Shown here piece by piece: positions 35,273-42,899 of a stretch of 64,000 bases of DNA. Within the stretch, counting starts at the first letter, position 1. Each line of letters opens with the position of its first letter. The notes beneath the pieces were generated by a model. The model was not told the origin of the DNA and did no database searches. It saw only the letters and a list, made by a program, of their open reading frames with translations. The DNA lies in NCBI GenBank assembly GCA_964505555.1, contig CAZDIO010000125.1:1-64000 (forward strand), given 5' to 3'. The position numbers were made by a program, and so were the translations under genes. Source of the stretch: CAZDIO01 sp964505555. Lineage in GTDB: Bacteria; Bdellovibrionota_C; UBA2361; SZUA-149; CAZDIO01.

Positions 35273-35866
35273 TTAGCGATTCCCTGTTTGCTTTTTCTCT
35301 TTACGAAGCATCTCATTTATATACTCTACTGCTTCTTTTAGATCTTCTTTTACAACCATTGTATCTTTATTCTCAACAAGCTGTAATTGTTCATCTCCAG
35401 AGCCGGTACGCACCAACACTCTCTGCGAAGAAGGAATTCCAATATTTGCTCCAAACTCTAGATCCCGTAACTTATCTCCAATGACCCAACTTCGTTGTGG
35501 ATTAAACTTCCACATCTTTTTAATTTGAACAGCAAGCCCTGGGAGGGGTTTGCGACAATCGCAATTCTCCTCGGGGGCGTGCGGACAATAAAAAACCCCA
35601 TCTATTGTCGCATTCGGATCTTCTTCTAAGAGTTGTCTCAGAATTTCATCATTTGTCGCATCTACATCCGCCCGTGTGCCATATCCCCTCCCCACTGCAG
35701 ACTGATTGGACACAATCACGGTAAGAAACCCTAACTGCTTCATCTGAGAGACCGCTTTCGAAACCCCTTCAATGAGCTCCACATGTTGTGGTGAACATAC
35801 ATACCCCCGATCGACATTGAGCGTGCCATCGCGATCGAGAAATATCACCGACACCTCTCCTCTCAT
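35273..35866 (-). CDS. gmhB: D-glycero-D-manno-heptose 1,7-bisphosphate 7-phosphatase
   Basis: HAD-family phosphatase removing the 7-phosphate in ADP-heptose synthesis. Catalytic FLDRDGTLNVD (9-19), VSNQSAVGRG (about 53-62), the zinc-binding loop CPHAPEENCDCRKP (about 94-107) and VIGDKLRDLEFG are all present. 197 aa is typical. It appears to be the first gene of the LPS cluster, preceded by a 134-base gap. gmhA, hldE2 and hldD are not in the window. Confidence 0.95.
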   Translation of the reverse strand: MRGEVSVIFLDRDGTLNVDRGYVCSPQHVELIEGVSKAVSQMKQLGFLTVIVSNQSAVGRGYGTRADVDATNDEILRQLLEEDPNATIDGVFYCPHAPEENCDCRKPLPGLAVQIKKMWKFNPQRSWVIGDKLRDLEFGANIGIPSSQRVLVRTGSGDEQLQLVENKDTMVVKEDLKEAVEYINEMLRKEKKQTGNR

Positions 35867-35947
35867 CAGGAAGACTCTCCGATTTCCTTATTAACTGACA
35901 ATGCGTAAAAATACAGGAATATACGAAATTTTGCTAGCACTCGAATA

Positions 35948-35968
35948 GGGCTTGCTAAAAACAAGCCC
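35948..35968. terminator. Hairpin between gmhB and the SPL-like gene
   Basis: GGGCTTG and CAAGCCC pair around CTAAAAA, between the gene ending at 36001 and gmhB, both on the minus strand. No T-run follows, so termination efficiency is uncertain. Confidence 0.4.
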
Positions 35969-36000
35969 CAATCAAAAACAGCAAGAAAAGAGGAGACGAA

Positions 36001-37068
36001 TTACGCGGCAAACAAATTAAGCTGGAGTGGAGTTCCTGTCGTTACCTGCTTTGGGAGAAGTAACTTCTGTGGAGCAAGAATTTTTAGCGCGTAATAGAGA
36101 TTTCGATAACTATGTGGTCGTAGCATTCGCAGTTGCTTATCAACAACAAGCTTCTGAGCCACCGGAAGATGCTTCAACTTCAGCTCATCTTCCACTCTTC
36201 CCGCCGAAAGAGCGCCAAATGTAATATAATCACTATGTGCATCAAGAAGCTCAGCAAACTCCCAAGCATCGCGGGTAATCTCTCCATAGGGGAGAATTGG
36301 TGATACGACGAAATTTACTTTAATCCCCTGTTGGCGGAGTCCATCCGCTGCAATCATCCGCTCAGTAATGCTTGGTTGCCCTGGGGTATAACGATTCACA
36401 ACACTATCGAGTCGAGTTTCTACATGCAACGCTACTACTGCTTTTGTTCCCAAAGCACGTAAAGTTGGAAGCCCCGCTATCACGAGTGGTGAACGGGTTT
36501 GAATCACCAACAAACCAGGTCGGTACCGCTCAAGGAGAGCAAGGCAATTCATTGTTACATTAAACTTTTTTGGAAATGAAAAGAACGGATCCGTAGTTAT
36601 TCCAAAATAGATCACACTCGATTCCAGTTTTCCTTGTTCATGGAGTTGAGAAAGTCTTTTCTCAAGCGCCTCTTCATAATGCTCCTTATAAAGGAAGTAC
36701 CTTCCGGTCGGGAGGAGATAATCTCTCGTATCTCGAAACCGTAAGTGAAACTGGCTTGGTTGAAATCCGTGAAGCGCGTTTTCCTCACCTTCAGATTGAG
36801 TTGTTACTTGGGAAGATCCACTTCCCAAATGAGAGGAAAACGTCACACCATTTGGATACGCGTTTAAGGTGTAAATGTGTGTCGCGTTATCATGCCACGT
36901 CCGCACGAGTTCTTCCGCCCCAGGGTTAAAATAAAAATCATCTCCCAAGCTATGGGTATCTCTCACTTGAGGAATTTTCGTTCCTGAACTACCCCCCCCG
37001 TCAATGGGGGTATGTAATTCTATCAGGGCAGATTTTGCGTTATCTTCTCGAATCTTTAGTTGTTTCAT
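36001..37068 (-). CDS. Cysteine-motif-less SPL-like (radical SAM-fold) protein with C-terminal QLNLF
   Basis: 355 aa from ATG 37068 (GAGG 4 bases upstream); GTG 37101 is an alternative start. Numbered from 37101, residues 164-275 resemble the barrel core of spore-photoproduct-lyase-like/PA0069-type radical SAM proteins: YFGITTDPFF, VIQTRSPLVI, ALHVETRLDSVVNRYTP, ERMIAADGLRQQGIKV, VSPILPYGE. Where that family has LNPYRGCxxxCxYC, this protein has LNAYPNGVTFSS (79-90). It has a single Cys in total, so it cannot bind the usual 4Fe-4S cluster. The C-terminus TPLQLNLFAA contains a beta-clamp-binding-like motif. A paralog is at 38017. Function is unknown. Confidence 0.7.
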   Translation of the reverse strand: MKQLKIREDNAKSALIELHTPIDGGGSSGTKIPQVRDTHSLGDDFYFNPGAEELVRTWHDNATHIYTLNAYPNGVTFSSHLGSGSSQVTTQSEGEENALHGFQPSQFHLRFRDTRDYLLPTGRYFLYKEHYEEALEKRLSQLHEQGKLESSVIYFGITTDPFFSFPKKFNVTMNCLALLERYRPGLLVIQTRSPLVIAGLPTLRALGTKAVVALHVETRLDSVVNRYTPGQPSITERMIAADGLRQQGIKVNFVVSPILPYGEITRDAWEFAELLDAHSDYITFGALSAGRVEDELKLKHLPVAQKLVVDKQLRMLRPHSYRNLYYALKILAPQKLLLPKQVTTGTPLQLNLFAA

Positions 37069-37101
37069 ATAGCCTCGTAAAACGCTAACGTTTACAACCA
37101 C

Positions 37102-37356
37102 ATCCCCTATTTGTCCCCATTATACAGCTTCACCAATACTAGTTCAACCCACTTAAAGCAATTTGTGTATGATCTAGATTAGTTTCAACTTTGGATTTCA
37201 TTAAAGATTATTAATAACCTGCCGATATACATGTGATTGACAAGCTATTGCCTCATCAAAACGCTGAAAGATTTTATTTTAGCGACAGGCACATAGGTTT
37301 TTTGGAGGTTTGATGCTCCGATTGGCCAATATATAAAAGATGAAAAGGTAGGCACC
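37102..37356. promoter_or_regulatory. Divergent control region with ATTGGCCAAT palindrome
   Basis: 255 bases between the minus-strand SPL-like gene and the plus-strand pilin-like gene. A perfect 10-bp palindrome, ATTGGCCAAT, lies at 37321-37330, followed at once by AT-rich ATATAAAAG. A small GGAG...CTCC hairpin precedes it. These are candidate operator and promoter elements for the plus-strand genes. I found no recognisable riboswitch. Confidence 0.35.
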
Positions 37357-37539
37357 ATGAAAGAAGCACTTCGTAAACTAAAAGAAAAAAAGACAGAGCA
37401 AAATGAACAGGGGTCCATTGAGCTTATTGTTATCGGCCTTCTTGCAGCGTTGATTATTGTTCTTGCAATTCCACTCTTAAAAGATACTGGTTCAAAAACA
37501 GCATCTGCACTCTCGTCTCTAAACGGACAGATGACATAA
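37357..37539 (+). CDS. Pilin-like micro-protein 1 (class III/Flp-type signal)
   Basis: 60 aa: a Lys/Glu-rich leader (MKEALRKLKEKKTEQNE), then QGSIELIVIGLLAALIIV as the start of one long hydrophobic helix, then a polar tail (KDTGSKTASALSSLNGQMT). QGSIELIVI fits the class III prepilin pattern QxSxExxxL known from archaea, which places Glu at +5 if cleavage precedes Gln. GLLAALIIV resembles bacterial Flp pilins. A very similar peptide follows at 37679. No tad/pil secretion gene is in the window. Pilin identity is inferred from the leader and helix pattern only. Confidence 0.65.
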   Translation: MKEALRKLKEKKTEQNEQGSIELIVIGLLAALIIVLAIPLLKDTGSKTASALSSLNGQMT

Positions 37540-37678
37540 GATTGTGTTGCTTAGGAACTAGGTTGAGAGAACCTCCTCTTCAGAGCGCTGTATTATATAC
37601 TTAATATTGACTCTTATAGTGTAGACACTCAACCTTTTTCCAAACTTGCATAGTGCTCTTTGGCTGGAACAACTTACA

Positions 37679-37855
37679 ATGCGCGTTAAAGCGCTGGGGC
37701 AGAAAATGAAAAAAGAAACAAATGAACGTGGTTCGATAGAAATTATCGTTATCGGACTGCTTGCAGCGTTGGTGATCGTCCTTGCTATTCCGTTATTAAA
37801 AGATACCGGATCAAAAACGGCGAGCTCACTTTCCTCGATGAACGCCATATACTAA
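37679..37855 (+). CDS. Pilin-like micro-protein 2, paralog of micro-protein 1
   Basis: 58 aa from ATG 37679, chosen because it then aligns end to end with the 37357 peptide; the frame opens at TTG 37646. The leader MRVKALGQKMKKETNE precedes RGSIEIIVIGLLAALVIV, then LAIPLLKDTGSKTASSLSSMN. Some 30 residues of the helix and tail are nearly identical to copy 1, so the pair is a tandem duplication. Here Arg replaces the Gln of QxSxE. The hairpin at 37860 follows the stop. Confidence 0.65.
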   Translation: MRVKALGQKMKKETNERGSIEIIVIGLLAALVIVLAIPLLKDTGSKTASSLSSMNAIY

Positions 37856-37859
37856 TTCT

Positions 37860-37876
37860 AGCATGTAAAACATGCT
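37860..37876 (+). terminator. Short hairpin after micro-protein 2
   Basis: AGCATGT and ACATGCT pair perfectly around AAA, starting 5 bases after the stop and followed by TCTTCTT. A weak intrinsic terminator is possible. Confidence 0.4.
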
Positions 37877-37920
37877 TCTTCTTGAGGGCTTGGTCACAAA
37901 ATATCGCTCTTATGCGATAG

Positions 37921-38016
37921 AAAAACCGTAGTTTAAGTTTCCTGAACCAACTTCTTTCCTCTTGAATCTAATCGAGAGGATGAATGAAATAGGGTTAACA
38001 ACAACTACGGTTTTTT
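37921..38016 (+). promoter_or_regulatory. Long inverted repeat with T6 tract ending at a start codon
   Basis: AAAAACCGTAGTT (37921-37933) is an exact 13-bp inverted repeat of AACTACGGTTTTT (38003-38015). The T-run ends at 38016 and the ATG of the next gene is at 38017. The 69-base loop contains a second perfect 8-bp hairpin, CCTCTTGA/TCGAGAGG (37958-37979, one T-G pair). The outer stem plus T6 looks like an intrinsic terminator overlapping the translation start, and the following gene has no ribosome site. Attenuation or a regulated RNA switch is inferred. Confidence 0.5.
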
Positions 38017-38883
38017 ATGGCCACACTCCACACTGCTCGTACTGGAAAATTTTCCCTTTTAATTGCCGACATCATCGGTGGAGATCTGCATTTACAAAAA
38101 AAACTGCTCGCTCTTGATACTCAGCAACTACCCCTTCTCCTCCCCCAACTTCCCCTATTTTTACCTGATACTCGTTGTTCCGGTTCAATTCAAAAATCGA
38201 GAGGTACAACGTTTCGCCGTTCGCTAGGAAAACTGACCGATGAACTTTCAAGACACCATTCAGCAAATACGATCATTCTCTTTGGAGCAATGAGCGATCC
38301 TTTCTCACCTTTTGAGAATGCTTTCGATCTCGCTCTGAAAGTCACCGAGTCATTTGCACGCTTTCTTCCAAAAAAACTTTTTATCCAATCACGATCTCCT
38401 TTGCTCTCACTTCTTTTTCCAATCTTGAAATCTCTTGGAAAAAGGGTCTGCATAACTATGGCCCTTGAGACAAACAATCAAGATATCGCGGACCGCTACA
38501 CACCGCACTTACCACTGGTTGCTGAAAGAATTGAAACAGCAAAATTGCTCCGTTCTTTAGAGGTTGATATGCTTCTTCAAGTTGCACCACTCTTGCCCTT
38601 AAGCGACGCAGCAAACGCTGCATCACAATTTGCAACTATCTTACGAGAAACAAGCACCTCAATGTATGTAAAGCCTCTTGCCTGGTTTTTAAGCCGAGTA
38701 CTAAGCACAAATTGCTACAAAACTCTCTCGCTTCAAACTGCCCGCATGAATGCAAACGATCCTTACACCAAACACGCCTCCACTCTTCTTATCGAAGAAC
38801 TCAAAGCCACTGCTTCAAACCAGTTACTGTATCGCTCCCTTCCTCCTCAACTGCCTCTACGAACAGAGCCGGTAAGAATCTAA
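38017..38883 (+). CDS. Second SPL-like (radical SAM-fold) protein lacking the cluster motif
   Basis: 288 aa, paralogous to the 36001 protein over the core: ILFGAMSDPFSPFENAF, FIQSRSPLLSLLFPILK, TMALETNNQDIADRYTP, LVAERIETAKLLRSLEV and VAPLLPLSDA align segment by segment. It has three scattered cysteines and no CxxxCxxC. The N-terminal third is shortened and carries Leu/Pro/Gln repeats with QLPLL and QLPLF (about residues 35-50). QLPL recurs near the C-terminus. The start directly follows the T6 of the inverted repeat, with no ribosome site, so a different start or unusual initiation is possible. Confidence 0.65.
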   Translation: MATLHTARTGKFSLLIADIIGGDLHLQKKLLALDTQQLPLLLPQLPLFLPDTRCSGSIQKSRGTTFRRSLGKLTDELSRHHSANTIILFGAMSDPFSPFENAFDLALKVTESFARFLPKKLFIQSRSPLLSLLFPILKSLGKRVCITMALETNNQDIADRYTPHLPLVAERIETAKLLRSLEVDMLLQVAPLLPLSDAANAASQFATILRETSTSMYVKPLAWFLSRVLSTNCYKTLSLQTARMNANDPYTKHASTLLIEELKATASNQLLYRSLPPQLPLRTEPVRI

Positions 38884-38958
38884 AGATTACCCGCTCCTTG
38901 TAAGCATGTTATTGATAGTTGCCCACCGAAGTTCTTTTGGTTACTATTTCCTGTAATA

Positions 38959-40038
38959 ATGAAAACCTTAATTTTGTTTGTAGTTTTTTTATTGCTGCTT
39001 GGATGCGCTCCCCAGCGTCCCCCTCTTCCACCTGGCGTTGTCCCTGAAGCACGACCCGTTACGGCCTCGGAAGAACAATATGGCCACCAAGTCTTAAGTG
39101 CGTTAAGCGAGCAATATCCTCTCGATTATAATCATCCTCGTTTTGATGCGGTGATTGAAGTTGTTGATAAACTCACCAGCGCTGCCCAAGCGGATAAAGA
39201 TCCCTGGCACGTGTACCTTTTTGACGCTCCTCGTATAAAAAATGCTGCGGCAACCAGAGGAAACCACGTTTTTGTTTGGTCAGGCCTTCTTAACTTTACC
39301 AAAGATGACACCGAACTCGCCACGATCCTCGCTCATGAAATTGCCCACGTACTTGCTGGTCATACCGATCCTGATCCCAACGAAGAGATTAAAAAACTTC
39401 TTATCAACATCGGTGCTGTTGCCGTGGGAGTCGCCGCTTCACGAACAACGGGGAATCCCTATACGGCTCAAAATCTAGGAAATATCGCTTCCTCTCTCAC
39501 TTCGGAGGTAGGAAAAGGAATTCTCATCAACCCCTATTCCCGTGAACGTGAACTTGAAGCAGATCAGATCGGTTTATTTATGATGGCTGATGCAAAATTT
39601 GATCCTGAAGTGGCGATTAAGTTTTGGCACCGTGTTCAAAATGATCCTGATTTTGGAGGAACGCTCTCTTTTTTCTCATCTCATCCTCCTCCTGCAGATA
39701 GGCTTTCTAAACTACAATCGCTTCTCCCTCAGGCAAGAGCGCGCTTTCAAGGGCTTACTCCAAAACTCTCCTCTCTCGATCCTCGCACTCCTCTTCGAAG
39801 TAACACCCGCGATACTTTTAACTGGTCTGGCACCTCAAATAATCTCCGTGAGAATAAATCCTTTCGGGTGGCATCAAATCGGGCCATCCTTTATGAAAAA
39901 CCATCTACGGGAAGTAAAAAGATCGGAGAATTTGCCCCTGGGGCAGAGATCATAGGAAGAGAGGTCAATTCAGATTTTGTGGAGATCTCCTCACCCGATC
40001 ACGGCTATCTCCAACGACAACTTCTTGTGCCAAAATAA
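38959..40038 (+). CDS. M48-family metalloprotease lipoprotein with C-terminal SH3-like domain
   Basis: Zinc endopeptidase of the BepA/Oma1-like group. Lipobox LLGC with Cys16 gives a periplasm-facing lipoprotein. Domain order: signal, a short helical part, M48 domain with HEIAH (126-130) and the third ligand in RERELEADQIGLFMM (about 193-207), then an SH3-like domain (about 300-359: NRAILYEKPSTGSKKIGEF). The family degrades or helps assemble outer-membrane proteins. 359 aa. It stands alone and is convergent with the kinase gene 40 bases on. Confidence 0.92.
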   Translation: MKTLILFVVFLLLLGCAPQRPPLPPGVVPEARPVTASEEQYGHQVLSALSEQYPLDYNHPRFDAVIEVVDKLTSAAQADKDPWHVYLFDAPRIKNAAATRGNHVFVWSGLLNFTKDDTELATILAHEIAHVLAGHTDPDPNEEIKKLLINIGAVAVGVAASRTTGNPYTAQNLGNIASSLTSEVGKGILINPYSRERELEADQIGLFMMADAKFDPEVAIKFWHRVQNDPDFGGTLSFFSSHPPPADRLSKLQSLLPQARARFQGLTPKLSSLDPRTPLRSNTRDTFNWSGTSNNLRENKSFRVASNRAILYEKPSTGSKKIGEFAPGAEIIGREVNSDFVEISSPDHGYLQRQLLVPK

Positions 40039-40077
40039 TATCTCCTCTTACACTTGAAAGAATTCTTAATTCAGTAT

Positions 40078-41766
40078 TTATTCTTCTCGAGGCAGCGTAA
40101 AGAAAAAGGTTGATCCCTTCCCCGGCTCTGAGTCCACCCAGATCTGACCACCATATCGCTCCACAATGCGCTGACAGATTGCTAAACCAATGCCCGTACT
40201 CTCCTGTCGTTGACGATCCACTCGTTTAAATATTGAAAATATCTCTCTCTGAAACTCCTTGTGAATACCGATACCATTATCTTTAATAGCAAACATCCAA
40301 TGCCCCTTCTTACGCTCTGCTGAAATCTGCACCCGGGGAGGAGGTGCCTCACGATATCGAATCGCATTCACTAATAAATTTTGAAGAAGCTGCACAAGAT
40401 GCGCTTTATGCATCCTTACTGCAGGAAGAGCTCCAAAACCGATCTCCGCTCCATTTTCCTTAATCAACGCCTGAAGATTCAACATCACTTCTTCAAGCGC
40501 AGTGGTCGTTTCCACAACAGAAGAATTCTCAATATCTGCCGCTGCACGAGCATAGGTAAGCAGGTCTTTTAACAATTTTGACATTCGCTTTGTCCCCGCA
40601 ACAATCTGCTGCAGAAATTCTTTGGCTTCACTGCTTAGCTCCGAATGATACTTTTTGTGAAGAAGTTCAGCATAGATCGTTACCATCCGTAACGGCTCCT
40701 GAAGGTCGTGACTGGCCGCATAGGCAAATTGCTGAAGAGCTGCATTTGATCGTATAAGTTCTGCGCTCTGAATTTCTAGTTTTTCTTCTGCTTTCTTACG
40801 AGCAATGATATCCGCCTCCAAAAACCGAAGCGTACTCTCTTGCTCCTCCTCCGCAAGACGCCTTTGGAAAATACTTGCTGCTAACACCATTCCCACAACA
40901 GAAAGTGTCGCCACAAACGACTGCAAAAGGAGCAGTGACTCATTCGGATGCACGTTAGAAAACGGCCCCATCACATTGAGAGTTCCAATAATAGCTATGC
41001 TGGAGATCGACAATGTTACTATCGCAACTTCGCGATGACTAAATCGCACCGCAGCCCAAACAATGATCGGGATACAGAGAAACTCTAGGGGATATCGCTT
41101 GTTTGATGGAAACATCAGTTCACCAAAACAAGCAAAACTAACAAAAAGTAAAACACAAAAAAGCATTATCCCCTCAAGCGCCTGCCAGCGATTCCAGGGA
41201 ATTATCTTCGTCCTTATGAATGAGATAATAACGGGACTTACAATTAAAATTCCACTTGCATCTCCAAGCCACCACGTAAGCCAGATTCCTTGCCAATCAC
41301 TCCATGCCGCATACCCACCAAGCTCAAGACTCGTTAATCCCACACTTGCACTAATCATCGGAGCGAGTGCCGCCCCAAAAACTACAAAACGAAAAATGTC
41401 ACCAGGTCGTTCAAGAAAAGTTTCGCCCCGTGCATAGCGACGAATCAGAAAGACTCCGAGCACTGCTTCAAGGGTATTACCAAGAGCAATTCCCGTTGAG
41501 CTTAAAATTGCAGCGCCACTGATTTCATCAAGTGCAGTAATTTTGGCAATCGTGGTAATATTGACAAGAAATGCTCCGAAAAACACTGCCCACGAGGAGC
41601 GATAGCCATAGAGCAATACCACAGCAAGCGCAATCCCACTCGGAGGCCACACTGGGGAGACGCTGCCATGGCGAAACGCCATAGCTAAACCAAGTCTTCC
41701 CGCTAAAAAATACGTGGCAGTAAGAAGAAAAAAGCGCACAACTTGCTCACGTCCTCGGACGCTCAT
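40078..41766 (-). CDS. MASE1-domain sensor histidine kinase
   Basis: 562 aa. The N-terminal MASE1 membrane sensor has about 8 helices (1-310) and begins with FLAGRLGLAMAFRHGSVSPVWPPSGIA in sections. A coiled coil (about 315-345) leads to HisKA with FAYAASHDLQEPLRMV, then HATPase with LLVNAIRYRE, IKDNGIGIHKEFQREIF and GIGLAICQRIVERYGG. The DHp type resembles phytochrome-like kinases. There is no receiver domain of its own. Its start overlaps the upstream regulator gene by 4 bases, making it the last gene of a four-gene signalling operon. Confidence 0.92.
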   Translation of the reverse strand: MSVRGREQVVRFFLLTATYFLAGRLGLAMAFRHGSVSPVWPPSGIALAVVLLYGYRSSWAVFFGAFLVNITTIAKITALDEISGAAILSSTGIALGNTLEAVLGVFLIRRYARGETFLERPGDIFRFVVFGAALAPMISASVGLTSLELGGYAAWSDWQGIWLTWWLGDASGILIVSPVIISFIRTKIIPWNRWQALEGIMLFCVLLFVSFACFGELMFPSNKRYPLEFLCIPIIVWAAVRFSHREVAIVTLSISSIAIIGTLNVMGPFSNVHPNESLLLLQSFVATLSVVGMVLAASIFQRRLAEEEQESTLRFLEADIIARKKAEEKLEIQSAELIRSNAALQQFAYAASHDLQEPLRMVTIYAELLHKKYHSELSSEAKEFLQQIVAGTKRMSKLLKDLLTYARAAADIENSSVVETTTALEEVMLNLQALIKENGAEIGFGALPAVRMHKAHLVQLLQNLLVNAIRYREAPPPRVQISAERKKGHWMFAIKDNGIGIHKEFQREIFSIFKRVDRQRQESTGIGLAICQRIVERYGGQIWVDSEPGKGSTFFFTLPREE

Positions 41767-42899
41767 GAAGTCAGCGTTTCACCATCTGTCCGCATTGTTT
41801 GGAAAGAATCCTCCTCTAATGCTAACAGTTGAATTAAATCCTTGGCTACCCAAGGCTTTTCTAAGTAGTGATCGACCCTTTCACTATCAAAACTTGCTTC
41901 CCGACCATTCCTACTTGTTCCAACTACTATAATTCCTGGGCGCGCACTTCGTATCTCGTTGATAAAGTTCCTTGTCTCCTCACCAGCAACCTCATAATCA
42001 ATGACGACAATAAGAATGTCAGAATCTCTCGTAAGAAGTTGAATCGCCTCCTCACAGGTCGTTGCCGCATGACAAGCACAACCAATTCGTCGAAAAGACT
42101 CAACGATAATTCGACGTGATAATTGTTGATTGTCAACCACGAGAAGATGAACCAAAGATGGCCATGTATAATCACTGCGAACAGACTCTCCGACCAATAA
42201 CCTCACAATCGGTGAGCGTTGATAGAGGGCGTGACGTTTTTCAAGAATAAAAAGAAATCGCGACCTCGATTCCGGCCATTCCCGAAGTCGCACACTCCAG
42301 GTAACAAATGAATCAGAAAGAGGAAGCAGATCACACCAATTCTGTGCAGCATTTTCAATAAGCTCAAGTGCTTTCGGGCCGAAAATTCTCTGCACAGTTT
42401 GAGGAAGGATCTTCATTCCCAAATCAGCACACAACTGCTCCATATGAGGATTCATGTACAATACCCTCCCCTGCTCATCAATTTCAATCACACCTACAGG
42501 ATCTAATAGGTCTAGTGGTCCATCAGCGACAGTCTGTGGAAGAGCCTCCGCCTCTCGAGCAATTCGTTTAATTTGTTCTGCAGAAAACGGTTTATCAAGA
42601 AATGAATACGCATTTTTTGCATCAGCTTCAAAGCGCAGATCCCGAGACCCGAACCCCGAAATCAATACAACTTGAATGGCTGGATTGACAATTCTCATCA
42701 CATCAACAAGAGTAAGCCCATTGATTGAATCTTTTAACATCCAATCAACGATCAACATCTCCGGCTTTTCACGTAATCCAAGATCAATGGCGCTATAGCT
42801 GTCAACGGCCGTAAAAACGGTATGGCCTTCTCTGCTCAAAATCAGCTCCAGCTCCTCACGATAATCTTTTTCATCATCAATGATTAGTATGGTGGCCAT
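41763..42899 (-). CDS. REC-PAS-REC two-receiver regulator 1
   Basis: 378 aa with no DNA-binding output. The first receiver (1-120) has IIDDE, phospho-Asp in MLIVDWML and FLDKPF. The middle (about 130-245) is a PAS-like domain (GVIEIDEQGRVLYMNPHMEQL). The second receiver (about 255-370) has LVVDNQQLSRR, IVVIDYEV, GTSRNG and YLEKPW, so the phosphorylation residues are kept in both. It is paralogous throughout to the 44240 gene. It probably acts as a phosphate-shuttling adaptor between the neighbouring kinases. Confidence 0.85.
   Translation of the reverse strand: MATILIIDDEKDYREELELILSREGHTVFTAVDSYSAIDLGLREKPEMLIVDWMLKDSINGLTLVDVMRIVNPAIQVVLISGFGSRDLRFEADAKNAYSFLDKPFSAEQIKRIAREAEALPQTVADGPLDLLDPVGVIEIDEQGRVLYMNPHMEQLCADLGMKILPQTVQRIFGPKALELIENAAQNWCDLLPLSDSFVTWSVRLREWPESRSRFLFILEKRHALYQRSPIVRLLVGESVRSDYTWPSLVHLLVVDNQQLSRRIIVESFRRIGCACHAATTCEEAIQLLTRDSDILIVVIDYEVAGEETRNFINEIRSARPGIIVVGTSRNGREASFDSERVDHYLEKPWVAKDLIQLLALEEDSFQTMRTDGETLTS

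Noticed and set aside
37102..37356. c-di-GMP (GEMM) riboswitch upstream of the pilin-like genes
   Set aside because: A few bases such as ACAGGCACA are suggestive, but the conserved core and paired elements could not be laid out.
37980..38120. Alternative frame from ATG 37980 (about 46 aa) over the start of the second SPL-like gene
   Set aside because: The ribosome-site-like GAGAGG abuts the ATG, the peptide resembles nothing known and the frame ends soon; the 38017 frame is supported by paralogy.
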